Source: Rhodopseudomonas rhenobacensis (GTDB lineage Bacteria; Pseudomonadota; Alphaproteobacteria; Rhizobiales; Xanthobacteraceae). Taken from it: a stretch of DNA of 64,000 nucleotides. Every line of letters begins with the position of its first letter. The stretch's first letter is position 1. Position numbers and translations under genes: made by a program. Below, piece after piece: positions 30,051-39,729 of the stretch. The notes under the pieces were generated by a model. That model was given only the letters and a program-made list of their open reading frames with translations, searched no databases and was not told the DNA's origin. Where the stretch lies: the NCBI RefSeq assembly GCF_014203125.1, contig NZ_JACHIH010000004.1:124001-188000 (forward strand). Reading direction: 5' to 3'.

Positions 30051-31006
30051 GCGATGCTACCCCCAAGAGACGCCGGTCCGCCGGCGCGGGTGTGATGGCG
30101 GCAGTAGGCATCGGAGTACAGGGAGCGGCGCTTAGAATGGGTATAGCTTGCAGCGCCCGGGGCCTGCTGACGGCGCGTTCGTTGCGGAGAAAGCTGCGTT
30201 TTCGGCCGTTTTGGAATGTCTCCAGGGTGACCGGCATACCGGGAAATGCTCGCAACCCTGGCTGGCGACGCAAAGCCGGTACGTCGCCCGGCTTGCCGCG
30301 GGATGACGAATCCGCGGTCGCGACGTCACCGGCCGAGCCGCGTGGTCGCGCCGGTGGACGCCGGATCCGCGGTGCTCCGACGGCGCCGAAACCGCCCCCT
30401 GACGCCACCGCTTTCCAGCCCGCGCCGGCTGCCGCTTGAGTCGCCCGAAAGCAACCCTCGCAGGCAAAAAAATACCTGCCTGTGAACAGCGGGTGCAGTG
30501 AGCCCGGAAGATTTTTTTCGCCTTCCGATTCCGTGAGGACTCACCGATACTTGGCCGGCATCAGGGATCGCGCCCCCCCCTGTTTTCCCGTATTTTCCAC
30601 CATATTTAGTATTTCATTCAGGAACTCGCACTAGTCCTTGACGGGCGAGAGGGAGTCGGCCTAGTTTTGATCCGTCCGGCGCCGTTGTTTTTCAGTCCCC
30701 GCCGGGCACTCCCAATTGGGTCAACCGAGCCAACTCCGTCACCGATCGAGGTAGCGGGGTGCGGGCTTGTCTTTGCCCGCGGCGACAGCCGGCGGGCGAC
30801 TAAAACGAGCGGAAAAACCGAGCGAAATGGCTCGCGCAAGCGACTGAGGCGTTGAAAGAGCATGACCGTCTTCCCGGTATACGGGAACCGATCGTGCGGC
30901 AGAGAACCAGGACCGGGACCACCCGGCCAAGCTGCGGGCGAAGCCGCCCGTATCGACTATAATCGCCGGACCGCAATGGCGGCTTCGGCTCAGAACGGGG
31001 CACGAT
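30051..31006. other. long intergenic region between TonB receptor and nrdJ
   Basis: 956 nt between divergent genes. It includes an inverted repeat around CAGGCA...TGCCTG near 30455-30485, an AT-rich stretch at 30590-30630, and a candidate promoter reading toward nrdJ (30638-30667). No cobalamin-riboswitch B12 box was found, although nrdJ uses B12. No convincing ORF is present. Confidence 0.5.
30638..30667 (+). promoter_or_regulatory. candidate promoter reading toward nrdJ
   Basis: TTGACG (30638-30643), 18-nt spacer, TAGTTT (30662-30667). It directly follows an AT-rich stretch. If used, nrdJ would have a leader of about 330 nt. A second TATAAT-like box at 30958-30963 lacks a -35 partner. Confidence 0.35.
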
Positions 31007-34000
31007 ATGAAAATCGAACGGCGCTACACCCAGGACGGCCAGTCTCCCTATGCCGAGATCGCGTTTCGGTTGACCACGAGTGAGATTCGCAATCCCGACG
31101 GGTCGGTGGTGTTCCGCCTCGAAAACGTCGAGGTGCCGGAGTTCTGGTCGCAGGTCGCCTCCGACGTGCTGGCGCAGAAATATTTCCGAAAAGCGGGCGT
31201 CGCCGCGCGCTTGAAGAAGGTCGAGGAAGAGACCGTGCCGTCGTGGCTGTGGCGCTCGGTGCCCGACACCGAGGCTTTGGCGCTGCTGCCGGAGAACGAG
31301 CGCTTCGTCAGCGAATTGTCGTCGAAGCAGGTGTTCGACCGGCTCGCCGGCTGCTGGACCTATTGGGGCTGGAAGGGCGACTACTTCTCCTCGGAAGCCG
31401 ACGCCCGCGCCTTCAACGACGAGCTGCGCTACATGCTGGCCAAGCAGATGGTCGCGCCGAATTCGCCGCAATGGTTCAACACCGGCCTGCATTGGGCCTA
31501 CGGCGTCGACGGCCCCGGCCAGGGCCACTATTACGTCGACTGGAAGACCGGCAAGCTGACCAAGTCGAAGTCGGCCTATGAGCATCCGCAGCCGCACGCC
31601 TGCTTCATCCAGGGCATCCAGGACGACCTCGTCAACGAGGGCGGCATCATGGACCTGTGGGTGCGTGAAGCGCGGCTGTTCAAGTACGGCTCCGGCACCG
31701 GCTCGAATTTTTCGCGACTGCGTGGCGAGGGTGAAAGACTCTCCGGCGGCGGCCGCTCCTCGGGCCTGATGAGCTTTCTGAAGATCGGCGACCGCGCCGC
31801 CGGCGCCATCAAGAGTGGCGGCACCACCCGCCGTGCCGCCAAGATGGTGGTGGTCGACGCCGACCATCCGGATATCGAGACCTATATCGACTGGAAGGTG
31901 AAGGAGGAGCAGAAGGTCGCAGCCCTCGTCACCGGCTCCAAGCTGAACCAGAAGCATCTCAAGGCCGTGATGAAGGCCTGCGTGAATTGCGAAGGCAGTG
32001 GCGACGACTGCTTCGACCCGGAAAAGAACCCTGCCCTGCGCCGCGAGATCAAGCTCGCGCGCCGCGCGCTGGTTGCCGACGCCATGATCAAGCGCGTCAT
32101 CCAATACGCCAAGCAGGGCTACAAGGAGATCGACTTCCCGGTCTACGACACCGACTGGGATTCCGAGGCCTACCTCACCGTATCGGGACAGAACTCCAAC
32201 AACTCGGTTTCGCTGAAGGACGATTTTTTGCGCGCGGTCGAGACCGACGGCGACTGGAATCTGATCGGCCGCACCAACAAGAAGGTGATGAAGACGCTCA
32301 AGGCCCGCGACCTGTGGGAGAAGATCGGCTACGCCGCCTGGGCCTCGGCCGATCCCGGGCTGCACTTCAACACCACGATGAACGATTGGCACACCTGCAA
32401 ATCGTCGGGCGACATCCGCGCCTCGAATCCGTGCTCGGAATACATGTTCCTCGACGACACCGCCTGCAACCTGGCCTCCGCCAACCTGCTGACGATGTAC
32501 GACACCACCACCAACCGCTTCGACGTCGATGCCTATGAGCATCTGTGCCGGCTGTGGACCGTGGTGCTGGAAGTCTCCGTCATGATGGCGCAGTTTCCGT
32601 CCAAGCAGATCGCGGAATTGAGCTACGAATTCCGCACGCTCGGGCTCGGCTTCGCCAATATCGGCGGCCTGTTGATGACCATGGGGCTTAGCTACGACTC
32701 CAAGGAAGGCCGCGCGTTATGCGGCGCGCTCAGCGCGATCATGACCGGCGTCGCCTATTCCACCTCGGCGGAGATGGCGCAGAAGCTTGGGCCCTTCCCC
32801 GGCTACAAGAAGAACGCCGGCCACATGCTGCGGGTGATCCGCAACCATCGCCGCGCCGCGCACGGCGAATCTCGCGGTTATGAAGCCCTCGCGGTCAACC
32901 CGGTGCCGCTCGACCACGCCTCCTGCCCGCAGGAAGACGTCGTCACCCACGCCAAGGCGGCCTGGGACAAGGCGCTCGAACTCGGCGAAGCCCACGGCTA
33001 TCGCAACGCCCAGACCACCGTGGTGGCGCCGACCGGCACCATCGGCCTCGTCATGGATTGCGACACCACCGGCATCGAGCCCGACTTCGCGCTGGTGAAG
33101 TTCAAGAAGCTCGCCGGCGGCGGCTATTGGAAGATCATCAACCGCGCGGTGCCGGCCGCGCTGAAGGTGCTCGGCTATCCGGAGCACCAGATCGCCGAGA
33201 TCGAGGCCTATGCGGTCGGTCACGGTTCGCTCAGCAACGCGCCGGCGATCAACGTTTCGACCTTGAAGGCCAAGGGCTTCACCGACGAGGCGCTGGCCAA
33301 GGTCGAGGCCGCGCTGCCGACCGCGTTCGATATCAAATTCGCCTTCAACAAGTGGACGTTCGGCGAGGAGTTTCTGCACGACACGCTGAAGCTCACGCCC
33401 GATCAGATCGCCGCGCCGAATTTCGATCTGTTGGCCGCGATCGGTTTCTCCAAGCGCGAGATCGAAGCCGCCAACATCCACATCTGCGGCGCCATGACCA
33501 TCGAAGGCGCGCCGCATCTGAAGCCCGAGCACTACGCGGTGTTCGACTGCGCCAATCCCTGCGGCAAGGTCGGCAAGCGCTATCTGTCGGTGGAAAGCCA
33601 CATCCGCATGATGGCGGCGGCGCAGCCGTTCATCTCGGGCGCGATCTCCAAGACCATCAACATGCCGAACGACGCCACGGTGGACGACTGCAAGTCGGCC
33701 TATCTGCTGTCGTGGAAGCTCGCTCTCAAGGCCAACGCGCTGTATCGCGACGGCTCCAAGCTGTCGCAGCCCTTGAACTCGCAGCTGATCGCCGACGAGG
33801 ACGACGAGGACGACGGCATCGACGCTTTCATGGAGAAGCCGATGGCGGCGCGCACCGCCGCTCTGTCGGAGAAGGTGGTCGAGCGTCTGGTCGAGCGCAT
33901 CGTGGTGATGCGCGAACGCGAGAAGATGCCGGACCGCCGCAAGGGCTACACCCAGAAGGCGGTGGTCGGCGGCCACAAGGTCTATCTGCGCACCGGCGAA

Positions 34001-34774
34001 TATGACGACGGCCGGATCGGCGAAATCTTCATCGACATGCACAAGGAAGGCGCCGCGCTGCGCTCCTTCATCAACAACTTCGCCATCGCGGTGTCGCTGG
34101 GCCTGCAATACGGCGTGCCGCTGGAGGAATATGTCGACGCCTTCACCTTCACCCGCTTCGAGCCGGCCGGCCCCGTGCAGGGCAACGACTCGATCAAGTA
34201 CGCGACCTCGATCCTCGACTACGTGTTCCGCGAACTCGCGGTGAGCTACATGGGCCGCTTCGACCTCGCCCATGTCGATCCGCGCGAATCGCATTTCGAC
34301 GCGCTCGGCAAGGGCGTCGCCGAGGGCAAACCGGAGCCGGCGCAGGCCAACAAGTATCTGTCGAAGGGCCTGACCCGCTCGCGCACCGACAACCTGGTGG
34401 TGATGCGGCAGGCGCCGGCGACCACGCCGCCGGCCTCCGGCAGCACCGCCGCGGCGCCGCACGCGGTCACCGCGCTCGGCGGCACCCACGCCGCGCACGG
34501 CGCCCGCGTCGCCGACACGCTGGAAGGCGTCACCGCGCTGAAGGCGGAAGCCGACCACGACCTGTCGCCGACCGAAAAGCTGGAAGCGTTGCAATGGAGC
34601 AAGGCCGCCACCGCGCGCGAACAGGCCAAGCCGTCGAAATCCGAACGCCGCGCCGAAGCCAAAGCCAAAGGCTACGAAGGCGAAATGTGCGGCGAATGCG
34701 GCAATTTCACGCTGGTGCGGAACGGGACCTGCATGAAGTGCGACACGTGCGGGGCGACGACGGGGTGTAGTTGA
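31007..34774 (+). CDS. nrdJ: vitamin B12-dependent ribonucleotide reductase (class II)
   Basis: Adenosylcobalamin-dependent reduction of ribonucleotides to deoxyribonucleotides, independent of oxygen. The 1255 residues are typical of the long alphaproteobacterial form. Visible are the redox Cys in QPHACFIQG (about 199), the active-site [17 protein letters not shown] (about 475), and [20 protein letters not shown] (about 675). A TSCPD-type domain lies near residues 980-1090. The C-terminal zinc-ribbon tail has CGECGNF...CMKCDTCG, which carries the reducing cysteines. The Ala/Thr-rich linker before the tail (about 1135-1220) is variable. It is monocistronic with a hairpin at 34819. Confidence 0.98.
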   Translation: MKIERRYTQDGQSPYAEIAFRLTTSEIRNPDGSVVFRLENVEVPEFWSQVASDVLAQKYFRKAGVAARLKKVEEETVPSWLWRSVPDTEALALLPENERFVSELSSKQVFDRLAGCWTYWGWKGDYFSSEADARAFNDELRYMLAKQMVAPNSPQWFNTGLHWAYGVDGPGQGHYYVDWKTGKLTKSKSAYEHPQPHACFIQGIQDDLVNEGGIMDLWVREARLFKYGSGTGSNFSRLRGEGERLSGGGRSSGLMSFLKIGDRAAGAIKSGGTTRRAAKMVVVDADHPDIETYIDWKVKEEQKVAALVTGSKLNQKHLKAVMKACVNCEGSGDDCFDPEKNPALRREIKLARRALVADAMIKRVIQYAKQGYKEIDFPVYDTDWDSEAYLTVSGQNSNNSVSLKDDFLRAVETDGDWNLIGRTNKKVMKTLKARDLWEKIGYAAWASADPGLHFNTTMNDWHTCKSSGDIRASNPCSEYMFLDDTACNLASANLLTMYDTTTNRFDVDAYEHLCRLWTVVLEVSVMMAQFPSKQIAELSYEFRTLGLGFANIGGLLMTMGLSYDSKEGRALCGALSAIMTGVAYSTSAEMAQKLGPFPGYKKNAGHMLRVIRNHRRAAHGESRGYEALAVNPVPLDHASCPQEDVVTHAKAAWDKALELGEAHGYRNAQTTVVAPTGTIGLVMDCDTTGIEPDFALVKFKKLAGGGYWKIINRAVPAALKVLGYPEHQIAEIEAYAVGHGSLSNAPAINVSTLKAKGFTDEALAKVEAALPTAFDIKFAFNKWTFGEEFLHDTLKLTPDQIAAPNFDLLAAIGFSKREIEAANIHICGAMTIEGAPHLKPEHYAVFDCANPCGKVGKRYLSVESHIRMMAAAQPFISGAISKTINMPNDATVDDCKSAYLLSWKLALKANALYRDGSKLSQPLNSQLIADEDDEDDGIDAFMEKPMAARTAALSEKVVERLVERIVVMREREKMPDRRKGYTQKAVVGGHKVYLRTGEYDDGRIGEIFIDMHKEGAALRSFINNFAIAVSLGLQYGVPLEEYVDAFTFTRFEPAGPVQGNDSIKYATSILDYVFRELAVSYMGRFDLAHVDPRESHFDALGKGVAEGKPEPAQANKYLSKGLTRSRTDNLVVMRQAPATTPPASGSTAAAPHAVTALGGTHAAHGARVADTLEGVTALKAEADHDLSPTEKLEALQWSKAATAREQAKPSKSERRAEAKAKGYEGEMCGECGNFTLVRNGTCMKCDTCGATTGCS

Positions 34775-34818
34775 GTTGCGTCACCACTTCCGCATCCGAT
34801 AGCGATCGATAAGACGAA

Positions 34819-34851
34819 TGCGGCCGTTCCACACTTAGGTGAACGGCCGCA
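34819..34851 (+). terminator. hairpin after nrdJ
   Basis: TGCGGCCGTTC and GAACGGCCGCA pair perfectly over 11 bp around an 11-nt loop, 45 nt past the nrdJ stop. No long T-tract follows. Probable terminator. Confidence 0.6.
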
Positions 34852-34936
34852 GCGATTTAGCAAGAAACAGGGGCGGATTCGCAGAACTGCGAGAAATTAG
34901 CATTCTCTCTTAGTGAGCCACGTCTGAGCATCACCA

Positions 34937-36337
34937 ATGATTTCGTTTGCAACAGATTTTCCTATAGAGCACACCTGCAACACTAAGCAGTTCGTCGACG
35001 TGGTAAGGGGCTGGATCTTGGGCTCTCCCCACACGGTTTTCACCGCCAACGATCTCAATCATATTCCTAATGACGGAAGTTGGGTCGCGGAAAAGGCAAG
35101 CGAAAGAATTCAGCTGCTCGCCACATGCTCCACGGACGACCGTTCGATTGCAATACGTCGGATGCAGCTTGGTGAAATCAACTGGGAAACAACAATCGTT
35201 TTCTCGCAACAAAAGAACGATTCTTGGGTAGGCGTCCGCGTTTCGCGCGAGGCGAGCCATCCGGCAGTACGACTACCTCCTGCAAAGAAACCTCTGATCG
35301 TAGGAACTTTGCTAGAAAATCTCGGAGGAGCACTTGACGGCAGAATCCTTATTACAAGCGCGCCATTGCATCTCAGCAACAACGACATTGAATTAGCGTC
35401 TAGCCTAATCCGAGGGCGCGCCGGATGCCGCCTCCCGGTCGTCTACCTAAGTTGCGGCTTCGAGGCTAACCGGACGATAGACGCAAGCGCATTAGCGTAC
35501 GATCTCGCCGGAATGGCCCATGTAGTTGTCGAACCAAATCGTCCCTTCTCGCGACGCCTTCAAATTGAGGTCCAATCAGAGAACGTTTACGGCGGGGTTG
35601 TAGGAATATATTGGCCCGATGGACAAGGGCGCCGTTCGTTCTTTGACCCTGATGATTTTGATAACTGTAAGGCACTCAGGCGTTCGATCATCGACGAAGT
35701 TAGGACCGCTCTCCTCAATCGAAGGCCCCTCTCGCGGTGCACTTGGGCAGGCGTCCAGGAGGCATTTTCACAGTCCGAGTACGCCCGATTAAAATCGTCG
35801 GGATCGAGGGAAGTTGACAAGTACACCCTGGCGTTCGACGCGGAGCTCAACGCTGTTAAGGAGCGCCTTTCTGAAGCGGAGAATGAAATTGCTCGGCTGC
35901 AGGCGGAAGTTCGCAAGTACGAATCCGACACGAGCTCCATCAATGGTCTGTTCTTGAGTACAGGGACGGAATCCGAGCTCTATTCGGGAGAACTGCGACA
36001 ATTCGTGTACGAAGCCTTGGTTCGTGCTCAAGAGAATGCGCAAGCTGATAGCCGTAGAGAACATGTACTGGGGAGCATTACCGCGGCAAATCACGCGAGC
36101 AAGCCCGCTCAGGATCGGCGAGAATCCTTGAAGGAACTGCTACGGTCGTACAAGAGCATGGACGGCAAGACTCAGAGAGCATTAGAAACGCTTGGCTTCA
36201 CTGTTTCTGGCGATGGCAAGCATTACAAGCTCGTCTTTCAGGACGACGACCGATACACTTTTGTGTTGCCAAAGAGCGGCAGCGACTTCAGGGGTGGCCT
36301 CAACGCGGTGAGCGACATCGCAAAGCGGCTATTTTGA
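34937..36337 (+). CDS. unknown accessory protein with central coiled coil and HicA-like C-terminus
   Basis: A 466-residue protein I cannot assign. Residues about 1-250 look like a mixed alpha/beta domain; notable stretches are GMAHVVVEPNRPFSRRL and GGVVGIYWPDGQGRRSFF. Residues about 285-335 form a coiled coil (VKERLSEAENEIARLQAEV). The last 80 residues (RRESLKELLRSYKSMDGKT, then ALETLGFTVSGDGKHYKL and YTFVLPKSGSD) resemble the small HicA/dsRBD-like fold, with G-F and K-H-Y-K positions like the HicA G-S-H motif. GC content and codon use (CTA, ATA, TTA, AGA common) are clearly unlike the neighbours, so it was probably acquired. No good ribosome site supports ATG 34937. Not in an operon. Confidence 0.75.
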   Translation: MISFATDFPIEHTCNTKQFVDVVRGWILGSPHTVFTANDLNHIPNDGSWVAEKASERIQLLATCSTDDRSIAIRRMQLGEINWETTIVFSQQKNDSWVGVRVSREASHPAVRLPPAKKPLIVGTLLENLGGALDGRILITSAPLHLSNNDIELASSLIRGRAGCRLPVVYLSCGFEANRTIDASALAYDLAGMAHVVVEPNRPFSRRLQIEVQSENVYGGVVGIYWPDGQGRRSFFDPDDFDNCKALRRSIIDEVRTALLNRRPLSRCTWAGVQEAFSQSEYARLKSSGSREVDKYTLAFDAELNAVKERLSEAENEIARLQAEVRKYESDTSSINGLFLSTGTESELYSGELRQFVYEALVRAQENAQADSRREHVLGSITAANHASKPAQDRRESLKELLRSYKSMDGKTQRALETLGFTVSGDGKHYKLVFQDDDRYTFVLPKSGSDFRGGLNAVSDIAKRLF

Positions 36338-36354
36338 TAAACTGATCAGCAGGC

Positions 36355-36438
36355 GTAGCCCGGATGAGCGAAGCGAAATCCGGGGCGTCGCCACCGCGGA
36401 GATGTCACCCCGGATTGCGCTACGCTTATCCGGGCTAC
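36355..36438. repeat. palindromic repeat, GTAGCCCGGAT family
   Basis: GTAGCCCGGATGAGCG at the left and CGCTTATCCGGGCTAC at the right are inverted complements, with inner AAATCCGGGG/CCCCGGATTGC also pairing. A REP-like element, 18 nt downstream of the accessory gene stop. Confidence 0.85.
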
Positions 36439-36454
36439 AGGCTACAATCCGACC

Positions 36455-36685
36455 ATGACCGTTTCGCCAACCAGCGTTCGCTTTGACGCACACACGCTCT
36501 GGGTCGAACTCTCCGACGGGCGGACGCTCGGCGTGCCGCTTGCGTGGTTTCCGAAGGTTGCGCACGCGACGCCGGAGCAACGCGCGGATGTCGAATTGAG
36601 CCGCGTCGGCCTGCATTGGGACACGCTCGACGAGGACATTTCCATCGCCGGCTTGCTCGGTGGTCACGGCGCGATTGGCCCGTAG
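36455..36685 (+). CDS. DUF2442 domain protein, orphan
   Basis: A 76-residue protein (MTVSPTSVRFDAHTLWVELS...) with the DUF2442 pattern: LSDGRTLGVPLAWFPKVAHATPEQRADVEL, then GLHWDTLDEDISIAGLL. These small proteins often follow a DUF4160 partner gene and are suspected to form toxin-antitoxin-like pairs. Here no DUF4160 gene is present; a palindromic repeat fills the upstream space. The last codons overlap the start of another palindromic repeat (36681-36773). Function is unproven. Confidence 0.85.
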   Translation: MTVSPTSVRFDAHTLWVELSDGRTLGVPLAWFPKVAHATPEQRADVELSRVGLHWDTLDEDISIAGLLGGHGAIGP

Positions 36686-36773
36686 GGTGGGCAAAGGCGC
36701 GCTGGCGCCGTGCCCACCAGATGCCGCGATAGATGAAACCGCAAGGTGGGCACGCTGCGCTTTGCCCACCCGA
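36681..36773. repeat. palindromic repeat, GTAGGGTGGGCAAAG family
   Basis: CGTAGGGTGGGCAAAGGCGC and GCGCTTTGCCCACCC are inverted complements. Two inner copies of the GTGCCCACC / GGTGGGCAC step are also inverted. Intergenic REP-like element abutting the DUF2442 gene. Confidence 0.85.
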
Positions 36774-37068
36774 CGGACTGTGAGCCTCCGGGGTTGGCGC
36801 AGCGCCTGCCCTGATCCTGGGGCCCGCGGCCGGGCCACGAGCTGCCACGTCGGCGGCCCAAGGCCAACAGCCGGCCACGCCGGCGCCCACGCCAAAATCG
36901 CCACACCGCCCCACGCCGCCCCCACCCCTTGGAAAACCCCTCCCCCCGCGAAATCCGCGCAAGTTTCTTGACGCCTCGGAAATCTCAAAATGATAACCAA
37001 ACTCATTCTCATCTGACCCGGCCGCCCCATGGCGGCGCGGGTTCCCTCCTGTGAAAGCAAGGCGCCCC

Positions 37069-37368
37069 ATGCAGACCTCCCAGAGCCCGTCCACACCCCC
37101 GCGAAACGATCGGCTCGGGCGCGCACAGATTGCCGGGCTGGTCGGCGTGGCGGCGGTGCTGGTCGGGCTGATCTACCAGTTCGGTTATGCCTTCGTGATC
37201 TCGCTGGCGTTGTTCGAGACCGCGGCGGCGCTGATCTTCCTGGTCTATCTGATCGGCTCGGACGCGTTCGCCAAGCGCGGCGTCAAAGCGGCCGAGCCGG
37301 TGGCGAAGCCCCGGGTGCGGCGGGCCGACCGGGTGGCGCCGCGCGAGATCGAACGGAACGCCGCGTAA
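37069..37368 (+). CDS. small membrane protein
   Basis: A 99-residue protein from ATG 37069 (MQTSQSPSTPPRND), AAGG about 8 nt upstream. Two transmembrane helices follow: about residues 20-38 (IAGLVGVAAVLVGLIYQFG) and 42-62 (VISLALFETAAALIFLVYLIG). The C-terminal 35 residues are basic and cytoplasmic (AKPRVRRADRVAPREIERN). I do not recognise the family. The 300 nt before it are GC-rich with no supported gene, ending in an AT-richer stretch (36980-37015) that may hold its promoter. Confidence 0.7.
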   Translation: MQTSQSPSTPPRNDRLGRAQIAGLVGVAAVLVGLIYQFGYAFVISLALFETAAALIFLVYLIGSDAFAKRGVKAAEPVAKPRVRRADRVAPREIERNAA

Positions 37369-37374
37369 GCGGGC

Positions 37375-37454
37375 GTAGGATGGGTTGAGCCCTCGCCAAA
37401 CCCATCACCCATTCGCAAGGCGTATGGTGGTTTCACTGCGTTCAACCCACCGCA
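37375..37454. repeat. palindromic repeat, GTAGGATGGGTTGAGC family
   Basis: GTAGGATGGGTTGAGC at the left and GCGTTCAACCCACC at the right are inverted, with AAACCCATCAC/GTATGGTGGTTT pairing inside. REP-like element 7 nt after the membrane protein stop. Confidence 0.8.
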
Positions 37455-37556
37455 CGGCGTCGCCGCAAGCCGACCGCGCATGATGCTTTGATTGAGGATT
37501 GGCGCGGCCGATGACGATCGCGTGATCGGCCGCTGGCCGACGCGCCGTCAGATCCC

Positions 37557-37739
37557 CTAGCGCACCGCGGGCTTCTGCGCCGCGCCGGTCGGGCGATGCC
37601 GCGGCGGGCGCGGCAGCGTCAGGGTGGAAGTCCGCACCGGCTGCGGCGCGCCGTCGCTCCGCGGCAGCCCGCTGCGCAGCCACGACAGCGCCTGGGACAG
37701 TCCCGGCAAAACCCGGGTCGAGCGTTCGCTGCAGATCAT
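37557..37739 (-). CDS. possible small basic protein
   Basis: A 60-residue frame from ATG 37739 with AAGGG about 11 nt upstream. The product is Pro/Arg-rich (SWLRSGLPRSDGAPQPVRTS, ending GAAQKPAVR), with no signal or membrane segment. No family is recognised; the only support is the ribosome-like site and isolated position. It may be non-coding. Confidence 0.35.
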   Translation of the reverse strand: MICSERSTRVLPGLSQALSWLRSGLPRSDGAPQPVRTSTLTLPRPPRHRPTGAAQKPAVR

Positions 37740-37890
37740 TGCGTAAAACCCTTCGGTTCCGTTCGTTGACCGATCTGGCTCGCGGCGCCGCCCCTGCGTC
37801 GTGATGATGCAGCGATACTACTCCTTGCCGGCTCAGCTGGCATCTCCGTACGCTACCGGGGGGAAACCCCGCCGAGCGCGCGTCGTTCCA

Positions 37891-38409
37891 CTATTTCTTT
37901 TCCCCGGTCGCCTGCTTCGGCGGCGGCTCCCGAGTTAGTATTGCTACCAGGCTGTAGTCCGGGGTTTGTCCCGGCGCGCTGGCGATCTGATCGTAGATCA
38001 GCACGTCGCCGTCCAAACGCATTTTGATGTCGTCGATCTTGACGTCGTCGATCGGGTTCAGCGTCACCAGCGAATTACCCTTCACCGATCCGACCTTGGT
38101 ATTCGGCTTCAGATTGGTCGCGGTGCCTTCGACGAAGGTGATGGTGCCATCCTTGTCGACGGTGAACTTGTCGACCTCCGTGAACGTCTGCTTGCCGAGT
38201 TCGTCGCACACCATGTGGGCTTCGTGGACCTGATAGCTGGTCTCGCTGCCGATGAATTTCATCTTGATGTCGCCGCAGCTGTGCACCTTGTCGCCCATTT
38301 GAAAGGTGCCCTTGCCGACCCACACGCCGTCGATGAACGACGCGCCGCCGCCGGCAAAGGCCGGCCCCGTCAACGCCATGCTGATCACCACGATCGATCC
38401 GAGCTTCAT
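37891..38409 (-). CDS. hypothetical secreted protein
   Basis: A 172-residue protein from ATG 38409 with AAGGAGG 8 nt upstream. The Sec signal peptide is MKLGSIVVISMALTGPAFAG. The mature domain (GVWVGKGTFQMGDKVHSCGDIKMKF..., HMVCDELGKQTFTEVDKF, DGTITFVEGTATNL) alternates beta strands and turns, and its two Cys (about residues 45 and 68) may pair. It looks like a periplasmic beta-barrel or lipocalin-like fold, but this is inference. The tail EPPPKQATGEKK is disordered. Confidence 0.8.
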   Translation of the reverse strand: MKLGSIVVISMALTGPAFAGGGASFIDGVWVGKGTFQMGDKVHSCGDIKMKFIGSETSYQVHEAHMVCDELGKQTFTEVDKFTVDKDGTITFVEGTATNLKPNTKVGSVKGNSLVTLNPIDDVKIDDIKMRLDGDVLIYDQIASAPGQTPDYSLVAILTREPPPKQATGEKK

Positions 38410-38598
38410 GCGCGTTCCTCCTTCTCCGATCATTTGCATGTGTAGCGCCGGCTGCTGATTGCAATGCCGCGCGACGCCACGCCGCAAAAAATCCGCCGCG
38501 CCCGAGCGGTGCCCTGATAGTGCTAAGCGAAAGCGCACGCCGAGAGGTATTCTGGCGTCGCGCTCGGCCGTCGGCGCGACGCCGCAGCTAAGCGGCGA

Positions 38599-39189
38599 TT
38601 AGTACGGCGGCTTGCGCCTGTCGCGCTGCGCCTTGGCGGCCTCGACCCACCAGGCGAGATCGTCGGCAAAGCGCGGGAACGCGCGCGCCAAGGCCTTGCC
38701 GCCGTCGCCGATCGGCGCCGCCTCGGCGTCGAGCGTCTGCGCGATCGGGCCGGCCGCGAGCACCGAGGAGATCACCACCATGCCCATCTCGCCGAGCGTG
38801 CCGTGCCAGGCGGTGGCGGCGCGCACGCCGGAGAACCGCCCGGCCGAGTAGCTGGCGATCGCCGCCGGCCGCCAGAACCACTCCTCGAGAAAGTGATCGG
38901 TGAGATTCTTCAGCCCCGGCTGCATTCCCCAATTGTATTCGCCGGTGACGAACACGAAGCCGTCGGCCTGGCGGATCTTTTCGGCGAGCGCCTGCATCGC
39001 CGGCGGCGCCTCGCCCTTGGGATATTCCTTGTACATCCGGTCCAGCATCGGCAGCCCGACCGCCTTGGCGTCGATCAGTTCGACCTCGTCGCCGCGCGCG
39101 CGCAACCCGGCGACGATGTAATCCGCAAGCCGAATGCCCATCCGGTCGACGCGGTACGATCCATAAAATACCAGCAGACGATGGCCCAT
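38599..39189 (-). CDS. NADPH-dependent FMN reductase family protein
   Basis: A 196-residue flavodoxin-like oxidoreductase. The N-terminal phosphate-binding loop is in LLVFYGSYRVDRMGIRLADY. The ADGFVFVTGEYNWGMQPGLKNLTDHF stretch (about 74-99) is the conserved FMN-contact GEYNxxxPxxLKNxxD motif. It reduces flavin or quinone-type substrates with NAD(P)H in the cytoplasm; the true substrate is unknown. ATG 39189 has GGGAGG upstream. It is monocistronic, 190 nt from the secreted-protein gene downstream. Confidence 0.92.
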   Translation of the reverse strand: MGHRLLVFYGSYRVDRMGIRLADYIVAGLRARGDEVELIDAKAVGLPMLDRMYKEYPKGEAPPAMQALAEKIRQADGFVFVTGEYNWGMQPGLKNLTDHFLEEWFWRPAAIASYSAGRFSGVRAATAWHGTLGEMGMVVISSVLAAGPIAQTLDAEAAPIGDGGKALARAFPRFADDLAWWVEAAKAQRDRRKPPY

Positions 39190-39282
39190 GAGAGTCCTCC
39201 CAAGGGACCACGTTACCGCAACGCGGCGGTCGCGTGAACTTATCGGCGTCGCCGCAAGCGAGCCGCGGGCGCGGCCGCCGGC

Positions 39283-39627
39283 TCAGCCCTGCGGCTTCGC
39301 CAGCTTCCCGACGAAGCCGTTGAAGCAGCTCAGCCGCTCGTCCTGCTCCTTGGTGTAGCGGCAGTCGGTCACCGCCTTGACCTTCGGCGGCTTCGGTTTC
39401 GGCTGCGGCGCGATCACCGCGTCGTAGCAGTCCAGCCGCTCGCGGGAGCCGTCCTCGATCTCCAGGCAGGCCTGCAGCTGCGACGCTACCCCCGGCTTGC
39501 CGGGCTTGGCGGCGGCCACCTTGGGCTTGATCTGCAGCAGCGGCCGGTCGCCGACCGTGGGCGGCGCGGTCTGCGCGAGCGCCGTGGCGGAATACAACAG
39601 GGCAAGGGACAACAGCAGGCGCTTCAT
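39283..39627 (-). CDS. small secreted protein with four cysteines
   Basis: A 114-residue protein. Signal peptide MKRLLLSLALLYSATALAQ. The mature part has a Lys/Pro/Ala-rich segment, then two similar short blocks: LQACLEIEDGSRERLDCYDAVI and VTDCRYTKEQDERLSCFNGF, each C-x(10-13)-R-L-x-C-[YF]. The pattern resembles DUF-type periplasmic proteins with two C...RLxCYD repeats. ATG 39627 has GAGG upstream. Function unknown. Confidence 0.8.
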   Translation of the reverse strand: MKRLLLSLALLYSATALAQTAPPTVGDRPLLQIKPKVAAAKPGKPGVASQLQACLEIEDGSRERLDCYDAVIAPQPKPKPPKVKAVTDCRYTKEQDERLSCFNGFVGKLAKPQG

Positions 39628-39729
39628 GGCATGTCCTCGAACACAGGCAGGTTGATTTTAGCAAACCCGGCGGGGCGCCGCGAAGCGAAATTTTACGAGT
39701 CAGCGACGACCGGCGCGTCGCAGGACGGC

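Noticed and set aside
30267-30277. GACGCAAAGCC, identical to the core of c-di-GMP-I (GEMM) riboswitches
   Set aside because: The upstream AGGGCAAACC part and the tetraloop hairpin are not found, the match is only 11 nt, and the next plus-strand gene is 700 nt away.
31007-34774. Long minus-strand frame opposite nrdJ (about 625 codons)
   Set aside because: It is the mirror of a high-GC gene: Val/Gly/Arg-rich, no motif, fully explained by nrdJ codon bias.
36991-37011. Fur-box-like TGATAA...TTCTCA upstream of the membrane protein at 37069
   Set aside because: The spacing does not fit a 7-1-7 Fur box and one base mismatches; the gene has no evident link to iron.
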